A stretch of DNA of 64,000 bases from Pseudomonas sp. Q1-7 (lineage in GTDB: Bacteria > Pseudomonadota > Gammaproteobacteria > Pseudomonadales > Pseudomonadaceae): assembly GCF_028010285.1 (NCBI RefSeq), contig NZ_CP116304.1, forward strand, positions 4,294,501 to 4,358,500. Reading direction: 5' to 3'. Every line of letters begins with the position of its first letter. Positions within the stretch are counted from its first letter, which is position 1. Shown here one piece after another: positions 18,165-26,626 of this stretch. The notes under the pieces were generated by a model. It ran no database searches, had not been told where the DNA came from, and saw nothing but the letters and a program-made list of their open reading frames with translations. Made by a program: the position numbers and the translations under genes.

Positions 18165-20363
18165 TCAGGCACCCAGGGTGCCGACCAGCCCCGCCTGGGC
18201 CTGTCTTTCCGCAGCGACACAGGCGCGCTGGATCAAGTGTGGTACATCGAGGATCAACGCCACGCTCCCGTCGCCGAGAATCGTCGAGCCACTGAGCACC
18301 TTGTTCATTGCAAAAATCTGCCCGAGGGGCTTGATCACCGCCTGAAACTCGCCCCCCAACTGGTCGACCACCACCCCGGCGCGCTCTTTCCCAAACTGCA
18401 GGACCACCAGGCTCTCCCGCTGCCCTTCCCCCGGTGCGAGGCCGAACAGTTCGCGTACCCGCACGTAGGGCAAGGGTTCGCCGCGCAGGCTGACCAGGTT
18501 GTGCCGGTTGTCCTGCTCGACCAGGTCGACGCACTCCACCACGGAGTCCAACGGCAGCACGAAGGACTCCCCGCCCACCCGCACCAGGAAACCGTCGATG
18601 ATCGCCAGCGTCAGTGGCAGGCGAATGCGCACCCTGGTGCCCTCGCCGTACTCGCTGATCACATCCACTTCGCCGCGCAACTGCTCGATATTGCGGCGCA
18701 CCACATCCATTCCCACGCCACGCCCGGAAAGGTTGGTGACCTGCGCGGCAGTGGAGAAGCCGGGCTCGAAGATGAGGCGGAAAATCTCGTTGTCGCCGAG
18801 CATCTGGTCAGGCTGCACCAGCCCCTTCTCGACGGCCTTGGCGAGAATGCGCTCGCGGTCCAGGCCGCGGCCGTCGTCACTGACCTCGATGACGATGCTG
18901 CCAGACTCGTGGTAGGCGTTCAGGCGCAGCGTGCCGCGCGCCGGCTTGCCCTTGGCATGGCGCTGCTCCGACGGCTCGATGCCGTGGTCCATGGCATTGC
19001 GCACGATATGCATCAGCGGATCGGCGAGCTTCTCCACCATGGACTTGTCCAGTTCGGTGTCGGCGCCGGTGACCAGCAGTTCGATGTCCTTGCCGAGCTC
19101 CTTGCTGATATCCCGCACCACCCGCGGGAAGCGCTGAAACACTTCGCCAATGGCCACCATACGCAAGGACAGCGAGGCATCGCGGATACGCTCGACCAGG
19201 CTGGTGACCCCCTCGTTGGCCTCGGCCATGGCCGTGGTGTCGCCCTGGCGCAGGGACAGGCTGGCGGCGGCACCGGCGATCACCAACTCGCCCACCAGGT
19301 TGATCAACTGGTCGAGCTTGCCCGCCTCGACCTTGATGAAGACCTGCTCGTGGTTGCGCTTTTCCTCTACCTGCTTCTGCTTGTGCAGGGCCGCGGTCAC
19401 CACCGGCGGCGCCACCAGACGCTCCTTCACCAGCATGGCACCCAGCTGCGCGGGGGGGTTGGCTTCGTTCTGCCGGACCAGCACCCGCTCCAGCTCGAAG
19501 GGCGTCAGCGCGCCGCTACGCACCAGGATTTCGCCAAGTCGGGCCGGGGTTTCGGGCAGGCTGGCGATCAGGCTGTTGAACGACTCGATGGCGCTGTGCG
19601 GCGGCATGATGTGTAGCCGGCAATCGTCGCGGATGAATTCGAAGGCGTCTTCGATCTCCTGCTTGCTGGCACTGGAGTCGAACGCGATTTCATAGCCGAG
19701 GTAACTGCTCTCCGGGTCGAAGCCGGTGGCCTCCGGCAGGTTGTCGGTCAGGGTGTGCAGGTAGACGATGCGCCCCAGTTTCTGCAGGTAGCGGATGAAT
19801 GACAGCGGGTCCAATCCGTTGCGCAGGACATCGGCATTGGGCCGCAGGGAGATGTGCCAAAGATCGCTGCTCACACCCTCCTGCGCGAGCACGTCGATAC
19901 GCTCCGGATTTGGCGCACGGGAGAGAACCGGACCGCTGGCGCTGTTGGCGGCCGCTGGCACCGTCGGCACAGCCGACTCAAGGTAACGGTTGAGCTGTTC
20001 GAGCAGGTACTGGCGCCGTTCCGGGTCGGGGTCGTGGGCCTCCTGCCCGTCATCCACCGCATCGAGCATCCGTCCGATGTAGTCGCCGCAGCTGAGCAGC
20101 AGCGAGAGCATCGCCGCATCCAGATCGCGTTCGTCGTTACGCACCTGGTCCAGCAGGCTTTCCACCACATGGGTGAAGCTGATCAGCGACTCCAGACCGA
20201 ACAGGCCGGCCGACCCCTTGATGGTGTGTGCGGCACGGAAGATCGCGTTGACGCGGTCGCTGCTGTAACCGATGGTTTCGATCTCCAGCAGGGCCTCTTC
20301 CATCGCGGCCAGGAGTTCGCGGCCTTCCTGCACCAGCGCGCCGCGTGCCTGATCCAGATTCAT
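18165..20363 (-). CDS. cheA: Chemotaxis histidine kinase CheA with MshEN-like repeats
   Basis: A 732-residue CheA. Domains: HPt at 1-105 with phospho-His 46 in AAHTIKGSAG; an alpha/beta regulatory (P2-like) region at 165-258; an unusual insert at 275-329; dimerisation and kinase domains at about 340-590 with HIVRNAMDHGIE (N box), DDGRGLD (G1) and GRGVGMDVV (G2); and a CheW-like P5 domain at about 590-722. The insert holds two back-to-back 24-residue units starting RLGEILVRSG and QLGAMLVKER, each ending in Gln, with the spacing of MshEN c-di-GMP-binding motifs. The gene overlaps the STAS gene by 4 bp (ATGA). Kinase activity looks intact. Confidence 0.93.
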   Translation of the reverse strand: MNLDQARGALVQEGRELLAAMEEALLEIETIGYSSDRVNAIFRAAHTIKGSAGLFGLESLISFTHVVESLLDQVRNDERDLDAAMLSLLLSCGDYIGRMLDAVDDGQEAHDPDPERRQYLLEQLNRYLESAVPTVPAAANSASGPVLSRAPNPERIDVLAQEGVSSDLWHISLRPNADVLRNGLDPLSFIRYLQKLGRIVYLHTLTDNLPEATGFDPESSYLGYEIAFDSSASKQEIEDAFEFIRDDCRLHIMPPHSAIESFNSLIASLPETPARLGEILVRSGALTPFELERVLVRQNEANPPAQLGAMLVKERLVAPPVVTAALHKQKQVEEKRNHEQVFIKVEAGKLDQLINLVGELVIAGAAASLSLRQGDTTAMAEANEGVTSLVERIRDASLSLRMVAIGEVFQRFPRVVRDISKELGKDIELLVTGADTELDKSMVEKLADPLMHIVRNAMDHGIEPSEQRHAKGKPARGTLRLNAYHESGSIVIEVSDDGRGLDRERILAKAVEKGLVQPDQMLGDNEIFRLIFEPGFSTAAQVTNLSGRGVGMDVVRRNIEQLRGEVDVISEYGEGTRVRIRLPLTLAIIDGFLVRVGGESFVLPLDSVVECVDLVEQDNRHNLVSLRGEPLPYVRVRELFGLAPGEGQRESLVVLQFGKERAGVVVDQLGGEFQAVIKPLGQIFAMNKVLSGSTILGDGSVALILDVPHLIQRACVAAERQAQAGLVGTLGA

Positions 20364-20698
20364 GGACGTACCCTCGGGTTGCTGAGCGGCAGCACCAGCG
20401 GGTCCCCCAATTCCGAGACCAGGTTGAGCAGTTCGATGACCTCGGTGACACAGGAGGAATGGTTGACCAGGCTCAAATGCTTGTCCTGCCGGCGCGCCTC
20501 GCGCTTGAGCAGCAGCAGCAGTTGCACGCCGCTGCTGTCGCAGTCTTCGACGTCGGCGAGATCCAGGTCCAGCGCGGACTGGTTGGACAAGACTGCGAGC
20601 AGTTCATCCTTCAGATGGGCCGCCTGGTAGATATTGAGTTCGCCCTGAATGGCAACGAGCGGACGGTCACCTTCGGTGAGGTAGCAGATCTTGGCCAT
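20360..20698 (-). CDS. STAS-domain protein (anti-sigma-antagonist-like)
   Basis: A 112-residue single STAS domain. The phosphorylatable-serine region is intact (LADVEDCDSSGVQLLLLLKREA), and VAIQGELNIYQAAHLKDEL is the typical first strand and helix. It is co-translated with cheA and follows cheY by 10 bp. STAS proteins bind regulators or serve as phosphoswitch partners. In a chemosensory operon it may be an output or localisation partner, but no cognate serine kinase or phosphatase is visible in the window. Confidence 0.85.
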   Translation of the reverse strand: MAKICYLTEGDRPLVAIQGELNIYQAAHLKDELLAVLSNQSALDLDLADVEDCDSSGVQLLLLLKREARRQDKHLSLVNHSSCVTEVIELLNLVSELGDPLVLPLSNPRVRP

Positions 20699-20708
20699 CC
20701 GGAAGCCC

Positions 20709-21077
20709 TCAGGGCAGGATCAGCTTGGACACTGCATCGAGCAGCACCGGTGGCTGGAAAGGCTTGACCACCCAGGCGCGAACCCCCGCGGCCTTGCCTT
20801 CGGCCTTCTTTGCCTCGCCGGCTTCGGTGGTCAACATGATCACGGGAGTGAACTTATAGGCCGGCAATTGCTTGGCGGATTTGACGAAGGTGATGCCGTC
20901 CATGACGGGCATGTTCACGTCGGACACGATCAGATTGATCTTGCGACCATCCAGCTTGCCCAGCGCATCTTTTCCGTCGCAGGCCTCCAGCACGTCATAG
21001 CCGGCACCTTTCAGCGCGATGCCGACGACCTGCCTGAAGCTCGCCGAGTCATCCACCACCAGCACGGTCTTGCCCAT
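20709..21077 (-). CDS. cheY: CheY-like single-domain response regulator
   Basis: A 122-residue receiver. Visible are the acidic pocket VLVVDDSASFR, phospho-Asp in LIVSDVNMPVMDG, the Thr in IMLTTEAGEA and the Lys in WVVKPFQPP. It resembles CheY proteins of alternative (non-flagellar F6-type) systems that start MGKTVLVVDDSAS. It lies 30 bp after the first receptor gene and is a likely phospho-acceptor for the operon's CheA. Confidence 0.93.
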   Translation of the reverse strand: MGKTVLVVDDSASFRQVVGIALKGAGYDVLEACDGKDALGKLDGRKINLIVSDVNMPVMDGITFVKSAKQLPAYKFTPVIMLTTEAGEAKKAEGKAAGVRAWVVKPFQPPVLLDAVSKLILP

Positions 21078-21106
21078 AGACTTGATTCCTGTTTCCTGAC
21101 AACGAT

Positions 21107-22240
21107 TCAGAAGAAAGTGACGGAGGATTGCTGGACACCCGCCGCGTGCTGGCCGACATGCACGCGCTGCTGCTCCAGGGTGGTGTAGCTCGCCTCCAGG
21201 TTCCGCAGCCACTCACGGCTGTCGGGAATGCCTGACTCATCCAGGCGCGCGCAAAGGCGCGCCATGTCGGAGATGACAAGGGAAGTGATCTGGCTGACTC
21301 GGTCCTGGAACTGCAGGTCCACCAGCACAGCGTTGATCGTCCGCTCGATGCCGCGATTGGTATCCTGCAGCGCCCGCAGGCGGTGTTCCTGGGTAGCCAT
21401 GCCCCGGCCCAGTTCATCCAGCACCTTGGCGACTATGCCCTCGGCCTCCTGGATGCTGGCGCTATTCATCTCGGTCATGCGCTCGGCGTTCTCCACCATG
21501 GCCTCCATGGCACGTCCCATGACCTGTACCTTCTCGGTGATCCGTGCGCCAGTGCCGCCGGACAGGGACGACAGCTTGCGCACCTCGTCCGCGACCACGG
21601 CAAACCCCCTACCGCTCTCGCCGGCGCGGGCGGCCTCTATGGCGGCATTGAGTGCCAACAGATTGGTCTGCGAGGCAATGGTGGCAACGTCTTCGGCCAT
21701 GCCATGCAGCTCGGTGACAAAGCTGCTCAGCTCACGGATTTCCACCAGGAAGCGCTCGCGTTCCTCGCGGCTGTCGCCCAGCCGCTGCACCGCCCCGGGC
21801 AACTCAACCTGGGCGCCGTGGAGCACGTCGGAGACACGCGCACCGTCCTGTTCGGCGCTCAGCTCCAACACATCACGAATCTGCCGGCTCATCTCGACAA
21901 AGCACTCGGCCAACCCGCCGGTGGCATCCCGGGTCTGGCCCTGCACCAGCTCGATGTTGCCCTGCCAGAGGGGCAGCACGCGCGCCACCAGCTCACGCAG
22001 GGCTAGCAGTTCCTCGTCGGCCTGTTGCGTCTGGAAGGCAGTGGAAGCTTCGCTCGCGTCCGGCGCGTCGATACGCGGACGCGCCAGGAACATGAACAAC
22101 CAGCCGCACAGGCCCGCCGCGCCGACCAGGCCCTGCCACCACACATCGGCCAGCATCAGGGGAATCACCAGCAGCAGGGTGCAGCCACACGCCACCCAGG
22201 CGCGTGGCGCGCTCGCCATCAGTGATGAATTCTTGGCCAT
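21107..22240 (-). CDS. Methyl-accepting protein lacking a periplasmic sensor
   Basis: A 377-residue receptor that opens the chemosensory operon. ATG 22240 has GGAGAGG 6 nt upstream. Two hydrophobic helices (about residues 12-28 and 33-47) are separated by only a few residues, so almost nothing is exposed to the periplasm. The rest is cytoplasmic helix with the signalling tip [33 protein letters not shown]. The C-terminus reads QQSSVTFF. Sensing must be intracellular, membrane-based or through a partner protein. Confidence 0.9.
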   Translation of the reverse strand: MAKNSSLMASAPRAWVACGCTLLLVIPLMLADVWWQGLVGAAGLCGWLFMFLARPRIDAPDASEASTAFQTQQADEELLALRELVARVLPLWQGNIELVQGQTRDATGGLAECFVEMSRQIRDVLELSAEQDGARVSDVLHGAQVELPGAVQRLGDSREERERFLVEIRELSSFVTELHGMAEDVATIASQTNLLALNAAIEAARAGESGRGFAVVADEVRKLSSLSGGTGARITEKVQVMGRAMEAMVENAERMTEMNSASIQEAEGIVAKVLDELGRGMATQEHRLRALQDTNRGIERTINAVLVDLQFQDRVSQITSLVISDMARLCARLDESGIPDSREWLRNLEASYTTLEQQRVHVGQHAAGVQQSSVTFF

Positions 22241-22468
22241 GCAGACCTCTCCAGACTTCTCGGAAGCATTCAAGCCCGCTTACCAAAGGGGCCACCCCGC
22301 CAGGGGAAGGGGTCGACAGGCATCGATTACCAGCCTCGCCGGCGCCTCTAGTGGCAACCTGACATATCCCGATCCAGCGAATCGAAGCTTAAGAAAATCG
22401 GGCGCAACGGCTATCAGCGATTTGGGAAGCGGGACTAGGTACTTTTACTGAATCGAGGCCCCACCCAT

Positions 22469-23110
22469 TCACTCATCCAGCTTGATGACGCCCTTGCGCA
22501 GCGCATAACGGACCAGGCCGGCAAGGTCGCGGATTCCCAGGCGCTCCATGATCTGTGCGCGGTGGGTGTCCACCGTCTTTGCGCTCAGGTTGAGGATGAA
22601 GGCGATTTCCTTATTGCTCTTGCCCCGGGCGAGCCAGTAGAGAACTTCCTGCTGACGGCTGGTGAGCTGTTCGGCTGGCGCCTCGCTAACCGGCCTGGAC
22701 AAGGCGTCGATGACCTGGCCAGCCACGCGCGGACTCAGGTAGCGGTGGCCGCCCAGTACGGACTGAATGGACAACTGCAGCTCCACCACGGCGGCATCCT
22801 TGAGCAAGTAACCGGTTGCCCCCATCTGCATGGCCTTCACCACGTAGTCGCGGGTGTCATGCATGGACAGCAGGATGACCGGGAGTTCCGGCCAGCGGGA
22901 GCGAACGATGGACAGGGCTTCGAGGCCCGAGCGACGACGCATAGTGAGGTCGAGCATGAGCACATCTGGATCATGGGACTCAACCAGCGCCTCGACCTGA
23001 TCGCCGTCGTTCCCTTCCGCCACCACTTCATATCCGGCCTCTATCAACAAGGAGCGGATACCTGCCCGGACCAACTCATGGTCATCAACCAATACAACCC
23101 TAACGGGCAT
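22469..23110 (-). CDS. NarL/FixJ-family response regulator
   Basis: A 213-residue regulator with an N-terminal receiver (VVLVDDHELVRAG, phospho-Asp in VLMLDLTMRRRSG, Lys in YLLKDA) and a C-terminal LuxR-type helix-turn-helix (LTSRQQEVLYWLARGKSNKEIAFILNLS, then KTVDTHRAQIMERLG). ATG 23110 is preceded by TAGGAGA. No histidine kinase gene is adjacent, so the partner is unlinked. It is 228 bp upstream of the chemosensory operon on the same strand; a role in expressing that operon is possible but not shown. Confidence 0.92.
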   Translation of the reverse strand: MPVRVVLVDDHELVRAGIRSLLIEAGYEVVAEGNDGDQVEALVESHDPDVLMLDLTMRRRSGLEALSIVRSRWPELPVILLSMHDTRDYVVKAMQMGATGYLLKDAAVVELQLSIQSVLGGHRYLSPRVAGQVIDALSRPVSEAPAEQLTSRQQEVLYWLARGKSNKEIAFILNLSAKTVDTHRAQIMERLGIRDLAGLVRYALRKGVIKLDE

Positions 23111-23513
23111 GCTTTCGTCTCCTAACAGGCTTACCTGCCAGATTGATCGATCAACCACTCCGTTAGTTGATTGCTGCAAGGCACTCCGGCCGAAACGTCA
23201 CCGAAGAGAACAGAAAATGCTGATGGAGTCGAAAGACGATGGCAATAAGCCATATCCCTAGTCATTTCATCAGAAGATTCAGGGACATCCACTACATTGG
23301 GACTATCACTGAGCTGGGCGAATCTAATAGCAGCAGGACGATCCACATACTCCCCTCGGCAGGGGGGACCGACACTTTGGCCGAAATGCCATGCCACGTA
23401 CGTCCTTCACCCTCCCCCGTCAGCCAGTGGACACTCTAGCGGCCTCGACTTTTCCGGCGGTAAGCAATTGCTGCCAATTTCTCAGCTTTGCATGACAAAT
23501 TCGGCCAGACCGG
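23111..23513. other. Intergenic stretch without a recognised gene
   Basis: About 400 bp separate the start of the NarL-type regulator from the stop of antR, both on the minus strand. It should contain the regulator's promoter. A small hairpin-forming run (CCCCTCGGCAGGGG near 23352) could end the antR transcript. I saw no coding sequence here that keeps Pseudomonas-like codon use. Confidence 0.4.
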
Positions 23514-24518
23514 CTAGCGGATGCGCCTGGATTCGGCGCGCTGCACCGTCATGCTTGGCGTTTCGTCGAACAACTTGCGGTATTCGCTGGAAAAGCGTCC
23601 CAGGTGATTGAAGCCCCAGGCCATGGCGATTGCGGAAATATTGCGCTGGCAGCGGTCCTCGAGAATCTCCTGACGCACGGCCGTCAGGCGGTGCTTCTTG
23701 AGAAAGGCCATAGGCGACTGGCCGAAGTATTTCTTGAAGCCTTCGAACAGCTTGAAGCGCGAGACGCCGGAGGCCCGCTCGATGTCCTCCAGGCACAGCT
23801 CCTCGCGGGCATGGGTCTGGATGAAATCGCGCGCCCGCACCAGGTAGTGGGGCAGCTTGATCTCCAGCCGCTCGCGCAGCTCGTCGGAGTAGTTGCTCGG
23901 CTGGGCGAGGATCAGCCCCTTGATCAGCACGCTCTCCAGGTCGCGGGTGAAAAACAGCTGGCCGTACAGGTCACGGCTGCGCTCCAGCTCGTCGATCAGG
24001 TGCCGCGCCATCCGCCACCAGGATGCAGCGGCGCCTTGCGTGGCATCCATTTCGGCCTGGAAGCACAACGGTGCGTCCACGCTGCGCTGAAGCAGGTCCT
24101 CCAGGGTCTTGTGCATCGCCGCGCGGGGAATGGCCACCTGCAGCTTGTGGCAGTCGCCGGCGATGGTCAGCTCCTGGTGCTCGTGGGGCGACACGATCAC
24201 CCCCCAGTCCCGGTCCGAACGCAATAGGCGCCCCGACTTGGACAGTTCCTGCTCACCAGTCAGCGGCAGGCTCAGGCTGTAGCAGTTGAGGCGGAACTCC
24301 TCACCCACGCCGATGGTGACATCGGTGCCGTACTCCACGTACCCGAGGGTGGTGGACATGGACGGCAGGACGTTCCCGCTGTGGTGGAACTGGATGCGCT
24401 CCGGCCTGGCGGCCTTGAGATGGTGGGGCCCGCAGATGTTGGACATCCAGGAGCGGGCCCCGGCCAGGTCATAGCGATCGGCGGAAATATCTTGGAAATG
24501 ATGGTTCTTCGTACTCAT
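23514..24518 (-). CDS. antR: AraC/XylS-family activator, AntR-like
   Basis: A 334-residue AraC/XylS regulator. The N-terminal part binds effector (LPSMSTTLGYVEYGTDVTIG, AraC-binding-like). The C-terminal DNA-binding domain shows LCLEDIERASGVSRFKLFEGFKKYFGQSP and FNHLGRFSSEYRKLFDETPS, typical of XylS-like catabolic activators. It is divergent from antABC across a 713-bp gap. In Pseudomonas the AraC-family AntR activates antABC in response to anthranilate, so this assignment rests on family and position. The start at 24518 has only a weak ribosome site. Confidence 0.82.
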   Translation of the reverse strand: MSTKNHHFQDISADRYDLAGARSWMSNICGPHHLKAARPERIQFHHSGNVLPSMSTTLGYVEYGTDVTIGVGEEFRLNCYSLSLPLTGEQELSKSGRLLRSDRDWGVIVSPHEHQELTIAGDCHKLQVAIPRAAMHKTLEDLLQRSVDAPLCFQAEMDATQGAAASWWRMARHLIDELERSRDLYGQLFFTRDLESVLIKGLILAQPSNYSDELRERLEIKLPHYLVRARDFIQTHAREELCLEDIERASGVSRFKLFEGFKKYFGQSPMAFLKKHRLTAVRQEILEDRCQRNISAIAMAWGFNHLGRFSSEYRKLFDETPSMTVQRAESRRIR

Positions 24519-24627
24519 CACGCGGCACCCAACACGGCAAGTGGACATGCGCGCTCTGACGGCGCGTCGGGGTGATTGAGGCAAGCTCCATGCCACGCCC
24601 TGGCGATCCATCGCTGTTCGAAACAAG

Positions 24628-24656
24628 TGGACAAGATCGGCCAATTCTCCGGATAG
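24628..24656 (+). promoter_or_regulatory. Candidate AntR site 1
   Basis: A 29-bp unit that begins TGGACA and ends TCCGGATAG with 14 bp between. It has the same layout as site 2 and shares GCCAA..T..CGGATAG with site 3. It lies about 110 bp upstream of antR, so it may serve antR itself. Confidence 0.45.
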
Positions 24657-24865
24657 GCATCTGCCCCTGAAGCCCCACGCTACAGGGCTGGGCACCCAAG
24701 CCCGCCTCAAGGCGGAGCCTGGCCGCCCCACCATGGCGCGAGACCTGAATACGCCGATGGTACGTGCTTGCGAGCTGACTGCGGAGGCCATTCGGCCCGG
24801 CCCTGCCATGAGGTGTTACCGAATCGGGCGACATATCGCACACAAAGGTTCGACACCGAATTTTT

Positions 24866-24894
24866 TGGACATCTTTTCCGTACTTTCCGGATAG
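24866..24894 (+). promoter_or_regulatory. Candidate AntR site 2
   Basis: Same 29-bp layout as site 1: TGGACA, 14 bp, then TCCGGATAG. The GGATA core resembles the GGNTA half of XylS-family operator half-sites (TGCA-N6-GGNTA). Confidence 0.45.
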
Positions 24895-25147
24895 CCCCGC
24901 CACTGCGCTTCTGCTAGCCAGGGATAAAAGCGTTACCCCACGCAGCCAGGGCCTTGGCAAGCGTTACCCCCACCCGCCGGACTCCCCGAGCCTGGGTACT
25001 CCACGACCAGCACACCTCCCGGACATCCGTTTTTTTCACCAAGGCTATCCACATCTTTTGTCCACCCGATAGTTCCTACAGCCCTTTGCGCACGGGGCCT
25101 GCGCGCCACCGCGGAAGGCACCGGGCGCCCCAAAATTTACGGCCCGG

Positions 25148-25195
25148 CTTTGCCAACTTAGCGGATAGACCGTCCCGGCCCCGGCTCCTTCTAAT
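25148..25195 (+). promoter_or_regulatory. antA promoter with overlapping candidate AntR site 3
   Basis: CTTTGCCAACTTAGCGGATAG (written in two parts: CTTTGCCAACT, TAGCGGATAG) at 25148-25168 matches site 2 at 15 of 21 positions. Its GGATAG end falls where a -35 would be for the -10-like TCTAAT at 25190-25195. XylS-family activators usually bind a site overlapping the -35, so this is the best candidate antA promoter. The start codon is at 25232. Confidence 0.5.
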
Positions 25196-25231
25196 GGCCC
25201 CCACTGTTTCGCCCGATGTGGAAGGTGCCCC

Positions 25232-26626
25232 ATGAATATTTCGAACAAGAACATTGCGCAGTGGAGAGAGTACGTCGCCGGTTGCCTGGACTTCCGCCCG
25301 GAGGACGGCGTGTACCGTATCGCCCGGGACATGTTCACCGAGCCGGAGCTGTTCGACCTGGAGATGGAACTGATCTTCGAGAAGAACTGGATCTACGCCT
25401 GCCACGAGAGCGAGATCCCCAACCCGCATGACTTCATGACGATGCGCGCCGGCCGCCAGCCGATGATCATCACCCGCGACGGCAACGGCCAGCTGCACGC
25501 GCTGATCAATGCCTGCCAGCACCGTGGCGCCACCCTCACCCGCGTCGGCAAGGGCAACCAGTCCACCTTCACCTGCCCCTTCCACGCCTGGTGCTACAAG
25601 AGCGACGGCCGCCTGGTGAAGGTCAAGGCGCCGGGCGAGTACCCGGAGGGCTTCGACAAGGCCACCCGTGGCCTGAAGAAGGCGCGCATCGAAAGCTACA
25701 AGGGTTTCGTCTTCATCAGCCTGGACGTCGCCGCCAGCGATTCCCTGGAAGACTTCCTCGGCGACGCCAGGGTGTTCTTCGACATGATGGTGGCCCAGTC
25801 CCCCACCGGCGAGCTGGAAGTGCTGCCCGGCAAGTCCGCCTACACCTACGACGGCAACTGGAAGCTGCAGAACGAGAACGGCCTGGACGGCTATCACGTC
25901 AGCACCGTGCACTACAACTATGTGGCCACCGTGCAGCACCGCCAGCAGGTCAACGCCGAGAAGGGCGGAGCCAGCGACACCCTGGACTACAGCAAGCTGG
26001 GCGCCGGCGACGCCGAGACCGACGACGGCTGGTTCTCCTTCAACAACGGCCACAGCGTGCTGTTCAGCGACATGCCCAACCCCACCGTGCGCCCCGGCTA
26101 CGCCAGCGTGATGCCGCGCCTGGTGGAGGAGTTCGGCCAGGCCAGGGCGGAGTGGATGATGCACCGCCTGCGCAACCTGAACATCTACCCCAGCCTGTTC
26201 TTCATGGACCAGATCAGCTCGCAGCTGCGCATCGTGCGCCCGCTGGCCTGGAACAAGACCGAGGTCATCAGCCAGTGCATCGGCGTCAAGGGCGAATCCG
26301 ACGCCGACCGCGAAAGCCGCATCCGCCAGTTCGAGGACTTCTTCAACGTCTCCGGCCTGGGCACCCCCGACGACCTGGTGGAATTCCGCGAGCAGCAGCG
26401 CGGCTTCCAGGGTCGCCTGGAGCGCTGGAGCGACATTTCCCGCGGCTACGGCAAGTGGGTCACCGGCGCCACGCCGAACAGCCAGACCCTGGGCATTGCC
26501 CCGGTGATGACCGGCACCGAATTCACCCATGAAGGCCTGTACGTGAACCAGCACGCCAACTGGCAGCGCTTCCTGCTCCAGGGGCTGGACCAGAAAGCCC
26601 TGAAACCGCAGGAGGTGCAGGCATGA
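25232..26626 (+). CDS. antA: Anthranilate 1,2-dioxygenase large subunit
   Basis: A 464-residue Rieske non-heme iron oxygenase alpha subunit. The [2Fe-2S] ligands are C95-x-H97 in ACQHRG and C115-x2-H118 in CPFHAW. The catalytic iron His residues are in GYHVSTVHYNY. The N-terminal text (WREYVAGCLDFRPEDGVYRI and on) matches AntA rather than BenA. With AntB and AntC it converts anthranilate to catechol, CO2 and ammonia. The antA stop overlaps the antB start by 4 bp. It is driven from the antR-antA gap. Confidence 0.93.
   Translation: MNISNKNIAQWREYVAGCLDFRPEDGVYRIARDMFTEPELFDLEMELIFEKNWIYACHESEIPNPHDFMTMRAGRQPMIITRDGNGQLHALINACQHRGATLTRVGKGNQSTFTCPFHAWCYKSDGRLVKVKAPGEYPEGFDKATRGLKKARIESYKGFVFISLDVAASDSLEDFLGDARVFFDMMVAQSPTGELEVLPGKSAYTYDGNWKLQNENGLDGYHVSTVHYNYVATVQHRQQVNAEKGGASDTLDYSKLGAGDAETDDGWFSFNNGHSVLFSDMPNPTVRPGYASVMPRLVEEFGQARAEWMMHRLRNLNIYPSLFFMDQISSQLRIVRPLAWNKTEVISQCIGVKGESDADRESRIRQFEDFFNVSGLGTPDDLVEFREQQRGFQGRLERWSDISRGYGKWVTGATPNSQTLGIAPVMTGTEFTHEGLYVNQHANWQRFLLQGLDQKALKPQEVQA

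Larger units (their letters stand above)
24519..25231. other. Long antR-antA intergenic region
   Basis: These 713 bp between the divergent antR and antA genes hold no convincing gene. They contain three similarly built direct repeats ending CGGATAG (listed separately), a related half-copy at 25049-25072 (CCACATCTTTT then CCGATAG), and a small hairpin (CCGCCTCAAGGCGG near 24702). The length is generous for a simple divergent promoter pair. Confidence 0.5.

Noticed and set aside
17586-19616. A 676-codon plus-strand frame
   Set aside because: It is antisense to the MCP and cheA genes, both of which have complete family motifs on the minus strand. The plus-strand translation is low-complexity.
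23297-23611. A 104-codon plus-strand frame near the antR 3' end
   Set aside because: No ribosome site, overlaps antR on the other strand, and the product lacks any family likeness.
24954-24970. Sigma-54 promoter at TTGGCAAGCG upstream of antA
   Set aside because: No GC at the -12 position, and a plausible activator-dependent sigma-70-type promoter lies closer to antA.
25076-26554. A 492-codon minus-strand frame
   Set aside because: It is antisense to antA, which carries intact Rieske and iron ligands. The minus-strand product has no domain and unusual composition.
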